From NCBI GenBank assembly GCA_937926265.1, contig CALAZS010000191.1, positions 1 through 33,933 on the forward strand: 33,933 nucleotides of DNA. Direction: 5' to 3'. The position numbers and the translations under genes are program-made. The first letter of the stretch is position 1; the number at the start of each line of letters is the position of its first letter. This DNA comes from an uncultured Gammaproteobacteria bacterium (GTDB lineage Bacteria > Pseudomonadota > Gammaproteobacteria > Chromatiales > Chromatiaceae). Below the pieces are notes generated by a model. That model saw only the letters and a list, made by a program, of their open reading frames with translations. It had not been told where the DNA came from and made no database searches. Positions 14,716-23,430 of this stretch are shown here, piece by piece.

Positions 14716-14945
14716 GTGATACTGATAAAACAAGTGCCAAACTGGTAGCTACAACAAGAACATCTAAAGCTACTTCAACTGCAAACACTCCCGCAGCACC
14801 TGAAGCAAAAAAGCCTGTTGCCAAGAAAGCTGTTGCTAAAAAAGCACCTGCCAAAAAGGCTTCTACTGCACCTAAAAAAGCTGCAGCCGCAAAAAAAGCA
14901 GCCACTGTCAGCTTTTCGCATGGCAGACGCGTCTGGCCTGATTAA
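14712..14945 (+). CDS. mcdB: Carboxysome-positioning adaptor McdB (alpha type)
   Basis: A 77-residue, strongly basic, disordered protein made of Ala/Lys/Pro-rich repeats (KKPVAKKAVAKKAPAKKAST) after a Ser/Thr-rich N-terminus. It ends in GRRVWPD; a tryptophan close to the C-terminus is the hallmark of alpha-type McdB. It overlaps mcdA by four bases. By composition alone it could be mistaken for a histone H1-like protein, but the neighbour and the C-terminal Trp favour McdB, which attaches to carboxysomes and recruits McdA. Confidence 0.87.
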   Translation: MSDTDKTSAKLVATTRTSKATSTANTPAAPEAKKPVAKKAVAKKAPAKKASTAPKKAAAAKKAATVSFSHGRRVWPD

Positions 14946-14964
14946 CCCTATCGTAAAACAACCG

Positions 14965-14994
14965 AGATCATTATATGCCTTGGTGGTATGATCT
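14965..14994. promoter_or_regulatory. Inverted repeat upstream of cbbR
   Basis: Arms AGATCAT (14965-14971) and ATGATCT (14988-14994) flank a 16-base spacer, 33 bases before the cbbR start. It could be a LysR-type autoregulatory site or a weak mRNA hairpin at the end of the cso operon; no T run follows, so it is not a clear terminator. Confidence 0.35.
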
Positions 14995-15027
14995 GACTGA
15001 TTAATACAAATCAAGGGATTTGGATCA

Positions 15028-16035
15028 ATGGCGCACTACGGCGAAAGTCACGGCTATACGCCTCCGGCAGCAATGCCGGAGTACTTGATACGCCATACCA
15101 CTTTAAGGCAATTACAGATTTTTGAGGCAACCGTGCGCCTTGGCAGTTTTACCAAAGCTGCCGAAGAACTTTTCCTCACCCAACCCACGGTTTCAATGCA
15201 GATAAAAAAATTATCTGATGTTATGGGTATTCCTTTATTTGAACATATTGGCCGCAAGGTCAAACCTACTGAAGCAGGTTCTGAGTTATATGAATCCTGC
15301 TGCAAAATGTTCGAAGTGCTCGCCAATCTTGAGATGACATTATCCGATATCAAGGGTATTAAGCGTGGTCGCCTGAGAATAGGTGTCGTTTCTACTGCAA
15401 AATATTTTACCCCCGAAATTCTCGGCGAATTCTTCGAGCTTTATCCCGGTATCGATGTCGCTTTAAAGGTTTCCAACCGGGACCGAATTGCTGAACGTAT
15501 CAACAACGATGTTGATGACCTTTACATTATTGGTCGAAAGCCTGAATCACTTGTTGAGATTGATAGTTATCCGTTAGCGCCAAACCCACTGGTGATAATG
15601 GCACCGAGAAATCATCCTTTTGTTGGCCGAAAAAATATTCCACTTGAAGAGTTGGCCGAAGAGCCTTTTATTTTTCGTGAGCCGGGATCCGGTATCAGGG
15701 ATGCGGCAATCAGGGCATTTGAGGAACGTGGTATTAAACCCAAGCTGAGAATGGAACTTGGTAGCAATGAAGCAATCAAGCATGCCATTGTTGGTGGATT
15801 AGGGCTGTCGGTTTTGTCACTTCATACCCTGACACTTGAAGGCCCAAGTGGGCCTGTTGCTTTGTTGGACGTAGAAGGTTTTCCGATTATGCGCCAATGG
15901 CACCTGGTACATCCCAAAGGCAAAGAGCTGTCTCTGGTATCAAAGGCGTTTTTGGATTTTGCGCTGGAACTGGCTCCGCGCATGCAGCAGCGACTGGAAA
16001 CAATCTGGCCGCAAATCAGGCAAAGTTTTAAATAA
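15028..16035 (+). CDS. cbbR: LysR-family regulator of CO2 fixation, CbbR
   Basis: A 335-residue LysR-type regulator. After an unusual extension of about 26 residues comes the helix-turn-helix (LRQLQIFEATVRLGSFTKAA and EELFLTQPTVSMQIKKL), followed by the periplasmic-binding-protein-like effector domain (RIGVVSTAKYFTPEILGEF). This N-terminal signature and the position in a cso-dab cluster identify CbbR, which activates cbb/cso genes in response to metabolites. The ATG at 15028 is preceded by AAGGGA; a later ATG at 15073 has no ribosome binding site. Unusually for cbbR, it is not divergent from cbbL but lies downstream in the same direction, between mcdB and dabB. Confidence 0.9.
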   Translation: MAHYGESHGYTPPAAMPEYLIRHTTLRQLQIFEATVRLGSFTKAAEELFLTQPTVSMQIKKLSDVMGIPLFEHIGRKVKPTEAGSELYESCCKMFEVLANLEMTLSDIKGIKRGRLRIGVVSTAKYFTPEILGEFFELYPGIDVALKVSNRDRIAERINNDVDDLYIIGRKPESLVEIDSYPLAPNPLVIMAPRNHPFVGRKNIPLEELAEEPFIFREPGSGIRDAAIRAFEERGIKPKLRMELGSNEAIKHAIVGGLGLSVLSLHTLTLEGPSGPVALLDVEGFPIMRQWHLVHPKGKELSLVSKAFLDFALELAPRMQQRLETIWPQIRQSFK

Positions 16036-16052
16036 TTGATTCATGCAGGCAT

Positions 16053-16076
16053 TTCATTGGTACCATGCCAAATGAA
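16053..16076. promoter_or_regulatory. Imperfect inverted repeat between cbbR and dabB
   Basis: TTCATTGG (16053-16060) and CCAAATGAA (16068-16076) pair with one bulged base around a 7-base spacer. It lies 120 bases upstream of dabB in the 160-base spacer that also holds T-rich tracts. It may be a CbbR or other operator for the DAB operon; no good sigma-70 promoter could be picked by eye. Confidence 0.3.
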
Positions 16077-16195
16077 GCTGAACAAATGAAATATAGATAA
16101 AAGTTGATTTTTTTTGATTGGCTATGGTTTCTACGCTGATATCCTCAAAAAGATCAAACAAAATAATAATTACTAAATAATTTAGAGGTTGGGTA

Positions 16196-17875
16196 ATGTT
16201 GCAGAACCTGGTTGTAATGATGCCAGCTATTCCGCTGTTGATGGCAATCATTACATATGTCTATTCAAAGCAACTGCAAAAGCATGTAGCCAAGCTCAGT
16301 GTATTGTCGGTTTTTTTAGCTTTTCTGTTATCACTGGTACTGCTCTATTCAGCAATTGCTGATAATCAAAGCCTGGTCGTCAGTTTTGGAGAGGGGTGGG
16401 GGATCCTGCTTTTTGACCCGCTCAGTTCCCTGATGAGCGCCGTTATATCTGGTATCAGCCTGGTTGTTCATATTTATTCAGTGCGTTACATGGCTGATGA
16501 AGAAGGTTATACACGCTTTTTTGTGCTGCTGGGTCTGATGACCTCTTCATTACTGTTCATGGTTTCTGCCGGTGATCTTATTGTGCTTATGATTGCCTGG
16601 CATTTGATTGGCGTCTTCTTATATTTCCTGCTCGGGCACGACACACGCAACCAGGCTTCTCAACGTTATGCGATGTGGACGCTGATTACTTATAGATTTG
16701 GAGATCTGCCGCTGGTATTGGCGGCTGCACTTCTGTTTGATGCCTATGGGACCTGGTCGCTGGTTGATTTGTTCAGGTTAATTGGGGAAGACGCCAGTGT
16801 GAAAAGCATTGCGGGTCTGCCGGTTGTTGAAGTCAGTGGTTTGCTTATCGCAATTTCAGCTTTTGCACGCTCAGCCCAGTTTCTTCTGCATAGCTGGCTA
16901 CCTTACACCATGTCGGGACCGACACCTGTTTCAGCATTGATGCATGCCGGTATCGTCAATGCAGGTGGTTTCCTGATCAACCGTTTTGCTCCGCTTTATA
17001 TGCAGACCCATGATGTTTTGCACCTGATGTTTATTGTCGGGCTTATTACATCAATCATAGGTTCCATGCTTATGCTGACCCAAAATGATATTAAAAAAGC
17101 TCTGGGTTATTCGACCATGGGGCAAATGGGTTTCATGATCATGGAATGTGGCGTTGGTGCTTTCTCTCTGGCGGTATTCCATTTAATCGCTCATGGCCTG
17201 TTCAAAGGAACTTTATTTCTTGGTGCCGGTGGTGTTATTGCTGAAGCACGTAAATCAGACGGTGTACCAAAAAACGAACTTTATACTTTTGTCCTGGAAC
17301 GCCAGGCTAAAATCAAGAAACAACCCTGGCTGGTAATGGCGGCGATAACACTGGTCATGCCTTTGATTATCCTGGTAGCTGCACACTGGCTTGTTGAACA
17401 GGATTATTTCCAGAAACAGGGGGCTATAGTGTTGTTGTTCTTTGGCTGGGTAACCGGTGCGCAACTGGTTTTTTCTGCGTATAAGATGCAAACATCCAAC
17501 CCGTGGAAACTGTTTACCATGATCATTGCGTCATTTGCGATAGTGGTTATTGGCTACACGGTAATCAGTCATGGCTTTAATGTATTTTTATATCCGGATC
17601 CTAATGCATCAGATTTACTCTATGTGGCAGCCGGGGTTGATTTGGTCTGGTTTGAAATTTTCGTTCTTGTCATTACCCTGGCAGTTATTGCTGGCTGGTT
17701 GATGGTCTATTACTCGGATCGTACTGCTAAAGGCTTACAGGTTAAAAAGTCGATCTGGTTAAATTTCTATGCCCTGCTATCCAGGGAATTAATGGTGATG
17801 GATATTTATAACTGGATATCTAAACGTATCCTTGCCCTGGCGCAAAAACTTAATACCCTGCTGAGGTGGAACTGA
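16196..17875 (+). CDS. dabB: DAB inorganic-carbon accumulation membrane subunit DabB (NuoL-like)
   Basis: A 559-residue polytopic membrane protein of the complex I antiporter family (PF00361). Family blocks include HSWLPYTMSGPTPVSALMHAG and the following ILE/GLY-rich helices, TQNDIKKALGYSTMGQMGF, and FHLIAHGLFKGTLFLGAGG. With DabA it forms an energy-coupled system that drives CO2 hydration to bicarbonate in the cytosol; DabB is thought to supply the cation-coupled driving force. It is not part of a nuo operon, since no other complex I subunits are near. GAGG lies 7 bases before the ATG. Its TGA overlaps the next ATG. Confidence 0.93.
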   Translation: MLQNLVVMMPAIPLLMAIITYVYSKQLQKHVAKLSVLSVFLAFLLSLVLLYSAIADNQSLVVSFGEGWGILLFDPLSSLMSAVISGISLVVHIYSVRYMADEEGYTRFFVLLGLMTSSLLFMVSAGDLIVLMIAWHLIGVFLYFLLGHDTRNQASQRYAMWTLITYRFGDLPLVLAAALLFDAYGTWSLVDLFRLIGEDASVKSIAGLPVVEVSGLLIAISAFARSAQFLLHSWLPYTMSGPTPVSALMHAGIVNAGGFLINRFAPLYMQTHDVLHLMFIVGLITSIIGSMLMLTQNDIKKALGYSTMGQMGFMIMECGVGAFSLAVFHLIAHGLFKGTLFLGAGGVIAEARKSDGVPKNELYTFVLERQAKIKKQPWLVMAAITLVMPLIILVAAHWLVEQDYFQKQGAIVLLFFGWVTGAQLVFSAYKMQTSNPWKLFTMIIASFAIVVIGYTVISHGFNVFLYPDPNASDLLYVAAGVDLVWFEIFVLVITLAVIAGWLMVYYSDRTAKGLQVKKSIWLNFYALLSRELMVMDIYNWISKRILALAQKLNTLLRWN

Positions 17876-18627
17876 TGAGCGCCGAGTGGTTGCTGGTAGC
17901 GTTTTTCTTTCCACTGTTTCCTTTCAGTATGGTATTTATGCTGCTGTACAAGAAATTTGCCAATCCCTGGTTAAAAATACTGCTTGTTCTTACCTGGCCT
18001 ATGATTGGTGTTTACCTGGTCTATCAGATGAATATAACCATACCGGACTGGGTGCAGTATTGGGCAGTTCTGACTTCTGTTTTGTATGCGCTACGTTCAC
18101 TGGTAATTCGTGATATAGAGATATGGACTGCATTTATGGCCGTATCGCTTTGGGCGGTTTTCTGGACGGTTTATCCGAAGCATGATATGTCTATGCTTTC
18201 TCAGGCAGTAATGGGTTTCAGCCTGCCGTTATCAATGCTGATTTTACTGAGTACTGAATTGCGCCGCCGTTTTGATTCTGTTTATGCCGGTTTGATTGGT
18301 GGTATAGCCGATTCATTGCCAAGGCTCTCCAGAATTCTGGTGATTACGATGCTGGCTATTATTGCCACGCCTGTTTTTCCCGGGTTTTTCCTGATGCTTG
18401 TATCTATTGTTGATCAAATGCTGGTAGTGCCGGTAATTGCTTTAACACTTGCGGTCAGCTGGTTTCTCTGGACATGGTCAGGTGTTCGCCTGTTACAGGG
18501 GTTAATTACCGGTTCGCCACATGAATCTGGTGTCGAAGACCTTAGCTTTTCCGCTACGCTGTTTTATGGTGGAGCACTTCTTGCAATTGCATTACTGGGA
18601 TTGCTGCTTGCAGGGGAACTGTTATGA
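17875..18627 (+). CDS. Small membrane protein of the DAB operon with NuoL/M-like C-terminal features
   Basis: A 250-residue hydrophobic protein with about seven or eight membrane helices. The start ATG at 17875 overlaps the dabB stop (TGATG) and has GAGGTGG upstream; a GTG three codons earlier is less likely. The region GGIADSLPRLSRILVITMLA followed by ATPVFPGFFLMLVS resembles the Pro-containing helix and GF motif near the end of NuoM/NuoL-type antiporters, so it may be a half-antiporter remnant or partner subunit. I recall that a protein is encoded at this place between dabB and dabA in the Halothiobacillus DAB1 operon. Its function is unknown. The end overlaps dabA by four bases. Confidence 0.85.
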   Translation: MSAEWLLVAFFFPLFPFSMVFMLLYKKFANPWLKILLVLTWPMIGVYLVYQMNITIPDWVQYWAVLTSVLYALRSLVIRDIEIWTAFMAVSLWAVFWTVYPKHDMSMLSQAVMGFSLPLSMLILLSTELRRRFDSVYAGLIGGIADSLPRLSRILVITMLAIIATPVFPGFFLMLVSIVDQMLVVPVIALTLAVSWFLWTWSGVRLLQGLITGSPHESGVEDLSFSATLFYGGALLAIALLGLLLAGELL

Positions 18628-21600
18628 CGCAGGCACTAGGTAAAAAACTCAGTATCCGGAGCATGGTGTATGTTGCCGGTCAGCCAATTCCATTTTTCTG
18701 GCCAATGCGAAATTTTATTCATCATAATCCATTGCATGGTCTTGAGAAAATGCCATTTTCCAAGGCCGTTAAAAAAGCCGAAAAACTTTTTCATACCAGG
18801 ACATTTTTAAGTCGCGAGGAGTATCAGCAATACCTTAAAGAGGGCAATATCAACAGGGAAAGCCTGCGTGAATCTGTAAAACAGATTGCGCAAAAACATC
18901 CACAAGTGCCCGGCATTAATCTTGATGAATGGTTTTTTAATATACTTACCCATCAATCAGGTGCTTTGCCTGAGGATAATATTTTTTCCAACCCCGATGC
19001 TGTTAAAAGGTTTATTGACGGTAATGATACGCCAGTCAATGCTGAAATTTCCGATGAACAGCTGCGTCAATATTTGAATTCCAGGTTTCCATTGGAACAG
19101 CCAGTCTATGAATCATTTGACCTCCTGTATGGCACTGATATCGGTAATGAACTGGATGAACTGGTTATTAAGGCATGCCTTGAATTTTTTGATGAAGGCC
19201 AGTCAGTTTGGAAAATGCCCGGTCGACACCATGGCTTCTTCAAATCCTGGTATACATTGGCTACCAGGAATGCATGGTTATCAAAACGTGCAGGTCGTAT
19301 CCGACGCATTGTAGAAATAGAAGAGTCACCTGAAGCTGTTATTTCAAATGTGATGGAGATGTTAAAAGTTCCTGAAGAATACTGGATAAGTTATTTCACC
19401 CGTGAACTTTCACGTCTGCATGGCTGGGTCGGCTTTATCCGTTGGCGTGAAAATGCCAATGAATATTACTGGGCTCAACAGTACCCGGGTGACCTGGTAG
19501 AGTATCTGGCCATCAGGCTGACTTTATCAGTGATACTGCTGGAGGAGAGCCCAGCCTTTAAGGAGCTTTTTACCTTAAACAGCATTCGCCATGGGATTGA
19601 AGAAAAAACATTTGAAACTTTCTTAAGACATGAGCTCTATAGTGGCAATATTGTGCCTGGTATCTCTCAGCGGGTTGAAGAGACTTTTCTAATTGGAAAG
19701 AGCAATGTTGTCAGTGAAATGCGTGATGACTACCTTTCCAGAAAGGTTGGCCGCAATGCAGTAAAAACAGCAAAGATTTTAAAACAATTAGCGATATTGT
19801 CAGAGTCTGATATCAACCTGGCTGAATTGCCAGTTGAACAGGTAGAACAATTATTTAAAGCGATTAAAGACCTCGAAGACCAGGAAGGCATTGCCTGGGT
19901 TCTTGCGCTTGAATCAAGTGCAACTCACAAACTTCTGAATAACCTGAATTACATGGATCAGCCTGCAAGGGAAAAACGTCCATTTGTACAGGCATTATTT
20001 TGTATTGATACACGTTCTGAACGTATCCGCAGGGTGATTGAATCGGTTGGTGATTATCAAACCTATGGAATTGCCGGTTTCTTTGGTATTCCATTCAGTT
20101 TTATGGAACTCGGTAAAGGTAGTGAAAATCATCTGTGCCCGATCCTTTTGACACCAAAGAACCTGGTGCTCGAAATTTCCCGTGAAGAATGGGTTGTAGA
20201 TGAAGCAGGCTTATCCGCCCTGGAAAAAGCCCTGCATGATTTGAAAGAGTCGATACTGACACCATTTGTTACTGTTGAAGCTGTTGGTCTGTTGTTTGGT
20301 TTTGATATGCTGGGTAAAACCCTGTTTCCCAGTGTTTACAATCGCTGGCGCAAACACTTAAACCACGATAAACCGGCTACACAGTTATTGCTGGATAAAT
20401 TAAGCAGGCAACAGGCTGACTCGATTGTCCGGGCTGTTCAGCGTGCAGTGATTGCCCAGGCAGTGGAAAATGACCTGGGTATCCCCCTGGAAAACATTAC
20501 CGATGACATGATTCGTGAATTGCGTGAACGTGCGCTTGGTCACCAGAGAGATTGCAGTGGTTTCAAAGATGAGCTGGGAATTGATGACAAGGATGCATTG
20601 GCGTTCATTGATAAACTCAGAACCACTTATAAAGTCAATTCTTACTATTCCCGTATTCAGCTGGAACGCCTGGGCCGTATTGGTTTCAGCATTGAAGAAC
20701 AGACGGTTTTTGTCAGTACCGCGTTGCGTTCAATCGGTCTGACGGGTCAGTTTTCACGTTTTGTTTTGCTGGTTGGCCATGGCAGTGCGTCAGAAAACAA
20801 TCCCTATGAATCAGCCCTGGACTGTGGAGCCTGCGGTGGTGACCATGGTTTGGTTAATGCCAGGGTTCTGGCGCAGATGGCTAATAAACCACAGGTTAGA
20901 AGCCGTTTAAAACAGCAGGGACTTGTTATTGATGACGATGTCTGGTTCATCCCGGCATTTCATAATACTACGACGGACGAATTAACCATGCACGATCTGG
21001 AATTGCTGCCGTCAACACATTTGATCTATATCGATCGACTTCGCAATGGCTTCCGTTCAGCCTCACATTTATGTGCGATGGAGCGTTTGCCAGAGTTACA
21101 ACCAGATAAACAATATGCGGACCCGATTAAGGCCTTTGCAGATATTCAGCGTAATTCACTTGACTGGTCACAGGTAAGACCTGAATGGGGATTGTCGCGC
21201 AATGCATATTTCATTATTGGTAAACGTGACATGACAATAAATGCCAATCTTGAAGGTCGTTCATTCCTGCATTCTTATGATTATAAAGCTGATCCGAAAA
21301 GAAGACTGCTGGAAAATATACTAGGTGGTCCGCTGGTTGTCGGGCAATGGATTAACATGGAGCACTATTTTTCCACGGTAGATAACGAGCACCTGGGCAG
21401 TGGCAGTAAGGTTTATCATAATGTTGCAGGGCGCTTTGGTGTAATGACCGGTAACTTAAGTGACTTACGAACCGGACTGCCATCTCAAACTGTACTGAGA
21501 AATGGTTCGCCTTATCATGAACCAATGCGCTTAATCACTGTTATACAGGCTCCGTTTGAACATGCGCTTAAAGCTGTTTATGCCGTGGCCGCCGTAAAAA

Positions 21601-21746
21601 GGCTGGTACTTAATTACTGGGTTCGGCTTGTCATTATTGATCCTGAAACAAATAAAATACACCGCTACGAAAATGATGACTGGGTTGTACAGGACAGCCT
21701 CGAAAATCATCTTGAAACTGAATCCCTGGAGGAAGCATCTGTATGA
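18624..21746 (+). CDS. dabA: DAB inorganic-carbon accumulation subunit DabA (DUF2309)
   Basis: A 1040-residue cytosolic, membrane-associated protein of the UPF0753/DUF2309 family, distantly related to beta-carbonic anhydrases. Expected zinc-site residues are Cys460 and Asp462 in ALFCIDTRSE, and His719 and Cys734 in LLVGHGSASE and ALDCGACGGDHG; the spacing of the last two (15) equals that in the characterised Halothiobacillus DabA. The length matches the long DabA1 type. With DabB it hydrates CO2 in one direction and so accumulates bicarbonate. It overlaps the preceding membrane protein and the following PII gene by four bases each (ATGA), so the operon is tightly coupled. Confidence 0.95.
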   Translation: MTQALGKKLSIRSMVYVAGQPIPFFWPMRNFIHHNPLHGLEKMPFSKAVKKAEKLFHTRTFLSREEYQQYLKEGNINRESLRESVKQIAQKHPQVPGINLDEWFFNILTHQSGALPEDNIFSNPDAVKRFIDGNDTPVNAEISDEQLRQYLNSRFPLEQPVYESFDLLYGTDIGNELDELVIKACLEFFDEGQSVWKMPGRHHGFFKSWYTLATRNAWLSKRAGRIRRIVEIEESPEAVISNVMEMLKVPEEYWISYFTRELSRLHGWVGFIRWRENANEYYWAQQYPGDLVEYLAIRLTLSVILLEESPAFKELFTLNSIRHGIEEKTFETFLRHELYSGNIVPGISQRVEETFLIGKSNVVSEMRDDYLSRKVGRNAVKTAKILKQLAILSESDINLAELPVEQVEQLFKAIKDLEDQEGIAWVLALESSATHKLLNNLNYMDQPAREKRPFVQALFCIDTRSERIRRVIESVGDYQTYGIAGFFGIPFSFMELGKGSENHLCPILLTPKNLVLEISREEWVVDEAGLSALEKALHDLKESILTPFVTVEAVGLLFGFDMLGKTLFPSVYNRWRKHLNHDKPATQLLLDKLSRQQADSIVRAVQRAVIAQAVENDLGIPLENITDDMIRELRERALGHQRDCSGFKDELGIDDKDALAFIDKLRTTYKVNSYYSRIQLERLGRIGFSIEEQTVFVSTALRSIGLTGQFSRFVLLVGHGSASENNPYESALDCGACGGDHGLVNARVLAQMANKPQVRSRLKQQGLVIDDDVWFIPAFHNTTTDELTMHDLELLPSTHLIYIDRLRNGFRSASHLCAMERLPELQPDKQYADPIKAFADIQRNSLDWSQVRPEWGLSRNAYFIIGKRDMTINANLEGRSFLHSYDYKADPKRRLLENILGGPLVVGQWINMEHYFSTVDNEHLGSGSKVYHNVAGRFGVMTGNLSDLRTGLPSQTVLRNGSPYHEPMRLITVIQAPFEHALKAVYAVAAVKRLVLNYWVRLVIIDPETNKIHRYENDDWVVQDSLENHLETESLEEASV

Positions 21747-22072
21747 ATAACATGAATTTTAGTTCGTTAAAAAAACTTGAAATCATTCTGGATGGCGAAC
21801 ACAGGGAATTTGCTACTGATATTCTGGATCGTGCCGGTGTAAAAGGTTACACCATCATCAATAACCTGTCAGGAAAGGGCAGTCATGGATTCCATGAAGG
21901 TCACCTGATGTTCAACGAGGATGATGTACTGATCATGATTATTGCGGCAGTACCTGAACACCTGGTTGATCCTATTCTGACAGGGTTTGCACCGTTTTAT
22001 AACGAACACTCTGGTGTGGTATTTATTTCAGATATCCAGGTAACAAGACTGGTTAAGTTCAGCAACCAGTAA
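21743..22072 (+). CDS. Carboxysome-associated PII-like protein (CPII)
   Basis: A 109-residue PII-superfamily protein. The N-terminal strand KKLEIILDGEH, the segment RAGVKGYTIINNLSGKGSHG with a T-loop-like stretch, and the final strand with DIQVTRLVKFS fit the fold. Classic uridylylated tyrosine motifs of GlnB/GlnK are absent, so this is not a nitrogen PII. In other bacteria such CPII proteins encoded with dabA bind bicarbonate and adenine nucleotides and probably regulate carbon uptake. It starts inside the dabA stop and ends the operon. GGAGGAAG precedes the ATG. Confidence 0.85.
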   Translation: MNNMNFSSLKKLEIILDGEHREFATDILDRAGVKGYTIINNLSGKGSHGFHEGHLMFNEDDVLIMIIAAVPEHLVDPILTGFAPFYNEHSGVVFISDIQVTRLVKFSNQ

Positions 22073-22087
22073 TATCTGATTCTGGTG

Positions 22088-22669
22088 TTATCTTATATTT
22101 GTATTGTTTATTTTATGAGGGTTTCTTAAGCGTCGGGTTTTTTCCATCATCCTGAATGTCGACAGGTTGCGGTTGAAGTGTTGTGTATGACTAAGGTCGA
22201 CCCAGCGAATATCATGTGATTCATCATTACCCGGAATTTCAATGCTGTCATCAACTTCAAGTAAAAAACGTATGTCGTAATGGAAGTGCTGTCCACCATG
22301 ATGGCTGGCTGGAATGAAGTGAATATCAACATCAAAAATCTTGTCGCTGACCAGCTTGATGTGTTGTGGATCAAGTCCGGTTTCTTCTGATGTTTCCCTC
22401 AAGGCAACGCGTCTGATATCCGAGTCACGGTCGGCATGACCACCGGGCTGGAACCACTGGTCCTGTTTTTTATGATGCAACATCAAAACGCGTTCACGCG
22501 TTGGATTAACAACCCAGGCAGAACCGGTAACGTGTCCCGGGTATAAATCAGAATGGAAACAGTCCTCATGGTCAGCCACAAACTGCTTGGCCTGTGATAC
22601 AAAACCTGCCTCGGTGATCACCTGGGTTTTATATTCATTCAATAATTCGAGTAACTCGTTGCGGTGCAT
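22088..22669 (-). CDS. Nudix hydrolase of the carboxysome cluster
   Basis: A 193-residue Nudix-fold hydrolase. The Nudix box reads GGHADRDSDIRRVALRETSE followed by ETGLD: the RE..EE core is intact, but the Glu normally six residues after the glycine is Ser and the hydrophobic position after RE is Thr. The preceding PTRERVLMLHHKKQDQWFQP is the usual substrate strand. AAGGAG 9 bases upstream is the ribosome binding site. It is cotranscribed with csoS1D (gap 40 bases). Nudix genes recur in alpha-carboxysome clusters; a repair role against damaged or inhibitory phosphate compounds has been suggested, but the substrate here cannot be told. It converges with the CPII gene, ends 15 bases apart. Confidence 0.87.
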   Translation of the reverse strand: MHRNELLELLNEYKTQVITEAGFVSQAKQFVADHEDCFHSDLYPGHVTGSAWVVNPTRERVLMLHHKKQDQWFQPGGHADRDSDIRRVALRETSEETGLDPQHIKLVSDKIFDVDIHFIPASHHGGQHFHYDIRFLLEVDDSIEIPGNDESHDIRWVDLSHTQHFNRNLSTFRMMEKTRRLRNPHKINNTNIR

Positions 22670-22709
22670 CTTGAATGGCTCCTTGAAAGACTCCTTAAAA
22701 GATTGAGGA

Positions 22710-23324
22710 TCAGGTCCAGGAGGGGTTTTCTACCGCTGCAATAGCAGCTGCTGCAGCCTCATCGACATCACCTTCACGGCCGGCAATAGTCAGACGACCA
22801 AAAGCACCAACCGCTTTTACATCGATAAGCGTAATATTGGCCGCTTTTTCGGCCTGGTTGGCTGCATAGGTGATATAACCGGCTGGCTCTGTTTCCAGGA
22901 TGAACATACTTTGTCCGGGCAAAATCATGGAGCCGCGTCTTTCCTGGCGGTTGATAAGTACCGTGTGATCCGGTGTCATGCCGCGAATGATTTCCTGCCA
23001 GGCAATTCGACAGGGCTGACGATCCTGCTGCTTGGCATGCATTTTATTCAGGATCACCCGGCCGGCTTCAACGACATCACTCTGGTCGCGCTGATGAATC
23101 ACCATGGAACCATAATTACGTTCAACAACCTGTTGGGCAAGATGGACGCGGGTTGCCTTAAGTGCAGTATCGGTCAGGCGGTGGACAGCCATACCTGGAG
23201 AAACCTCAATCCACAGGCAGGCATCACCCGGTACCGGCAGGAAACCTTGCGAAGCTGTCGCAATGTAAGCTGCCAGTTGCGGTTGCAGGGCATCAATGTA
23301 AACGTAGGTTCTAAGAGCAATCAT
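22710..23324 (-). CDS. csoS1D: Tandem BMC-domain shell protein CsoS1D
   Basis: A 204-residue BMC-T protein: two BMC domains in one chain, trimers of which form pseudohexamers with large, possibly gated pores. Clear family blocks are RTYVYIDALQPQLAAYIATA, FLPVPGDACLWIEVSPGMAV, ERNYGSMVIHQRDQSDVVEA in the first half and RRGSMILPGQSMFILETEPA plus AVGAFGRLTIAGREGDVDEA in the second. It lacks the long N-terminal extension found in some CsoS1D proteins. It is encoded apart from the cso operon with the Nudix gene, on the opposite strand, the arrangement of extended proteobacterial carboxysome loci. It probably tiles with CsoS1 in facets. Confidence 0.93.
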   Translation of the reverse strand: MIALRTYVYIDALQPQLAAYIATASQGFLPVPGDACLWIEVSPGMAVHRLTDTALKATRVHLAQQVVERNYGSMVIHQRDQSDVVEAGRVILNKMHAKQQDRQPCRIAWQEIIRGMTPDHTVLINRQERRGSMILPGQSMFILETEPAGYITYAANQAEKAANITLIDVKAVGAFGRLTIAGREGDVDEAAAAAIAAVENPSWT

Positions 23325-23369
23325 AAATTATTTCTGGTTCAGCAAAAAAACCGCTGATAAATCCGATCT

Positions 23370-23378
23370 ATTATAACA
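23370..23378 (-). promoter_or_regulatory. Extended -10 promoter for csoS1D-nudix
   Basis: On the minus strand TGTTATAAT forms a perfect extended -10 (TG-N-TATAAT), 46 bases upstream of the csoS1D start. No good -35 is present at 16-18 bases, which is allowed for extended -10 promoters. It implies transcription of csoS1D-nudix separate from sulP. Confidence 0.5.
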
Positions 23379-23430
23379 GGATGCAGATGTTTAAATCCTG
23401 CGGTATCTCAAAAAAGCACTATTACCGTCA

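Noticed and set aside
14712..14945. Histone H1-like or AlgP-like DNA-binding protein
   Set aside because: The Lys/Ala repeats fit, but coupling to mcdA in a cso operon and the C-terminal Trp favour McdB.
22911..23357. Plus-strand open frame of 148 codons
   Set aside because: Antisense to csoS1D, which has unmistakable BMC motifs; no ribosome binding site or recognisable domain.
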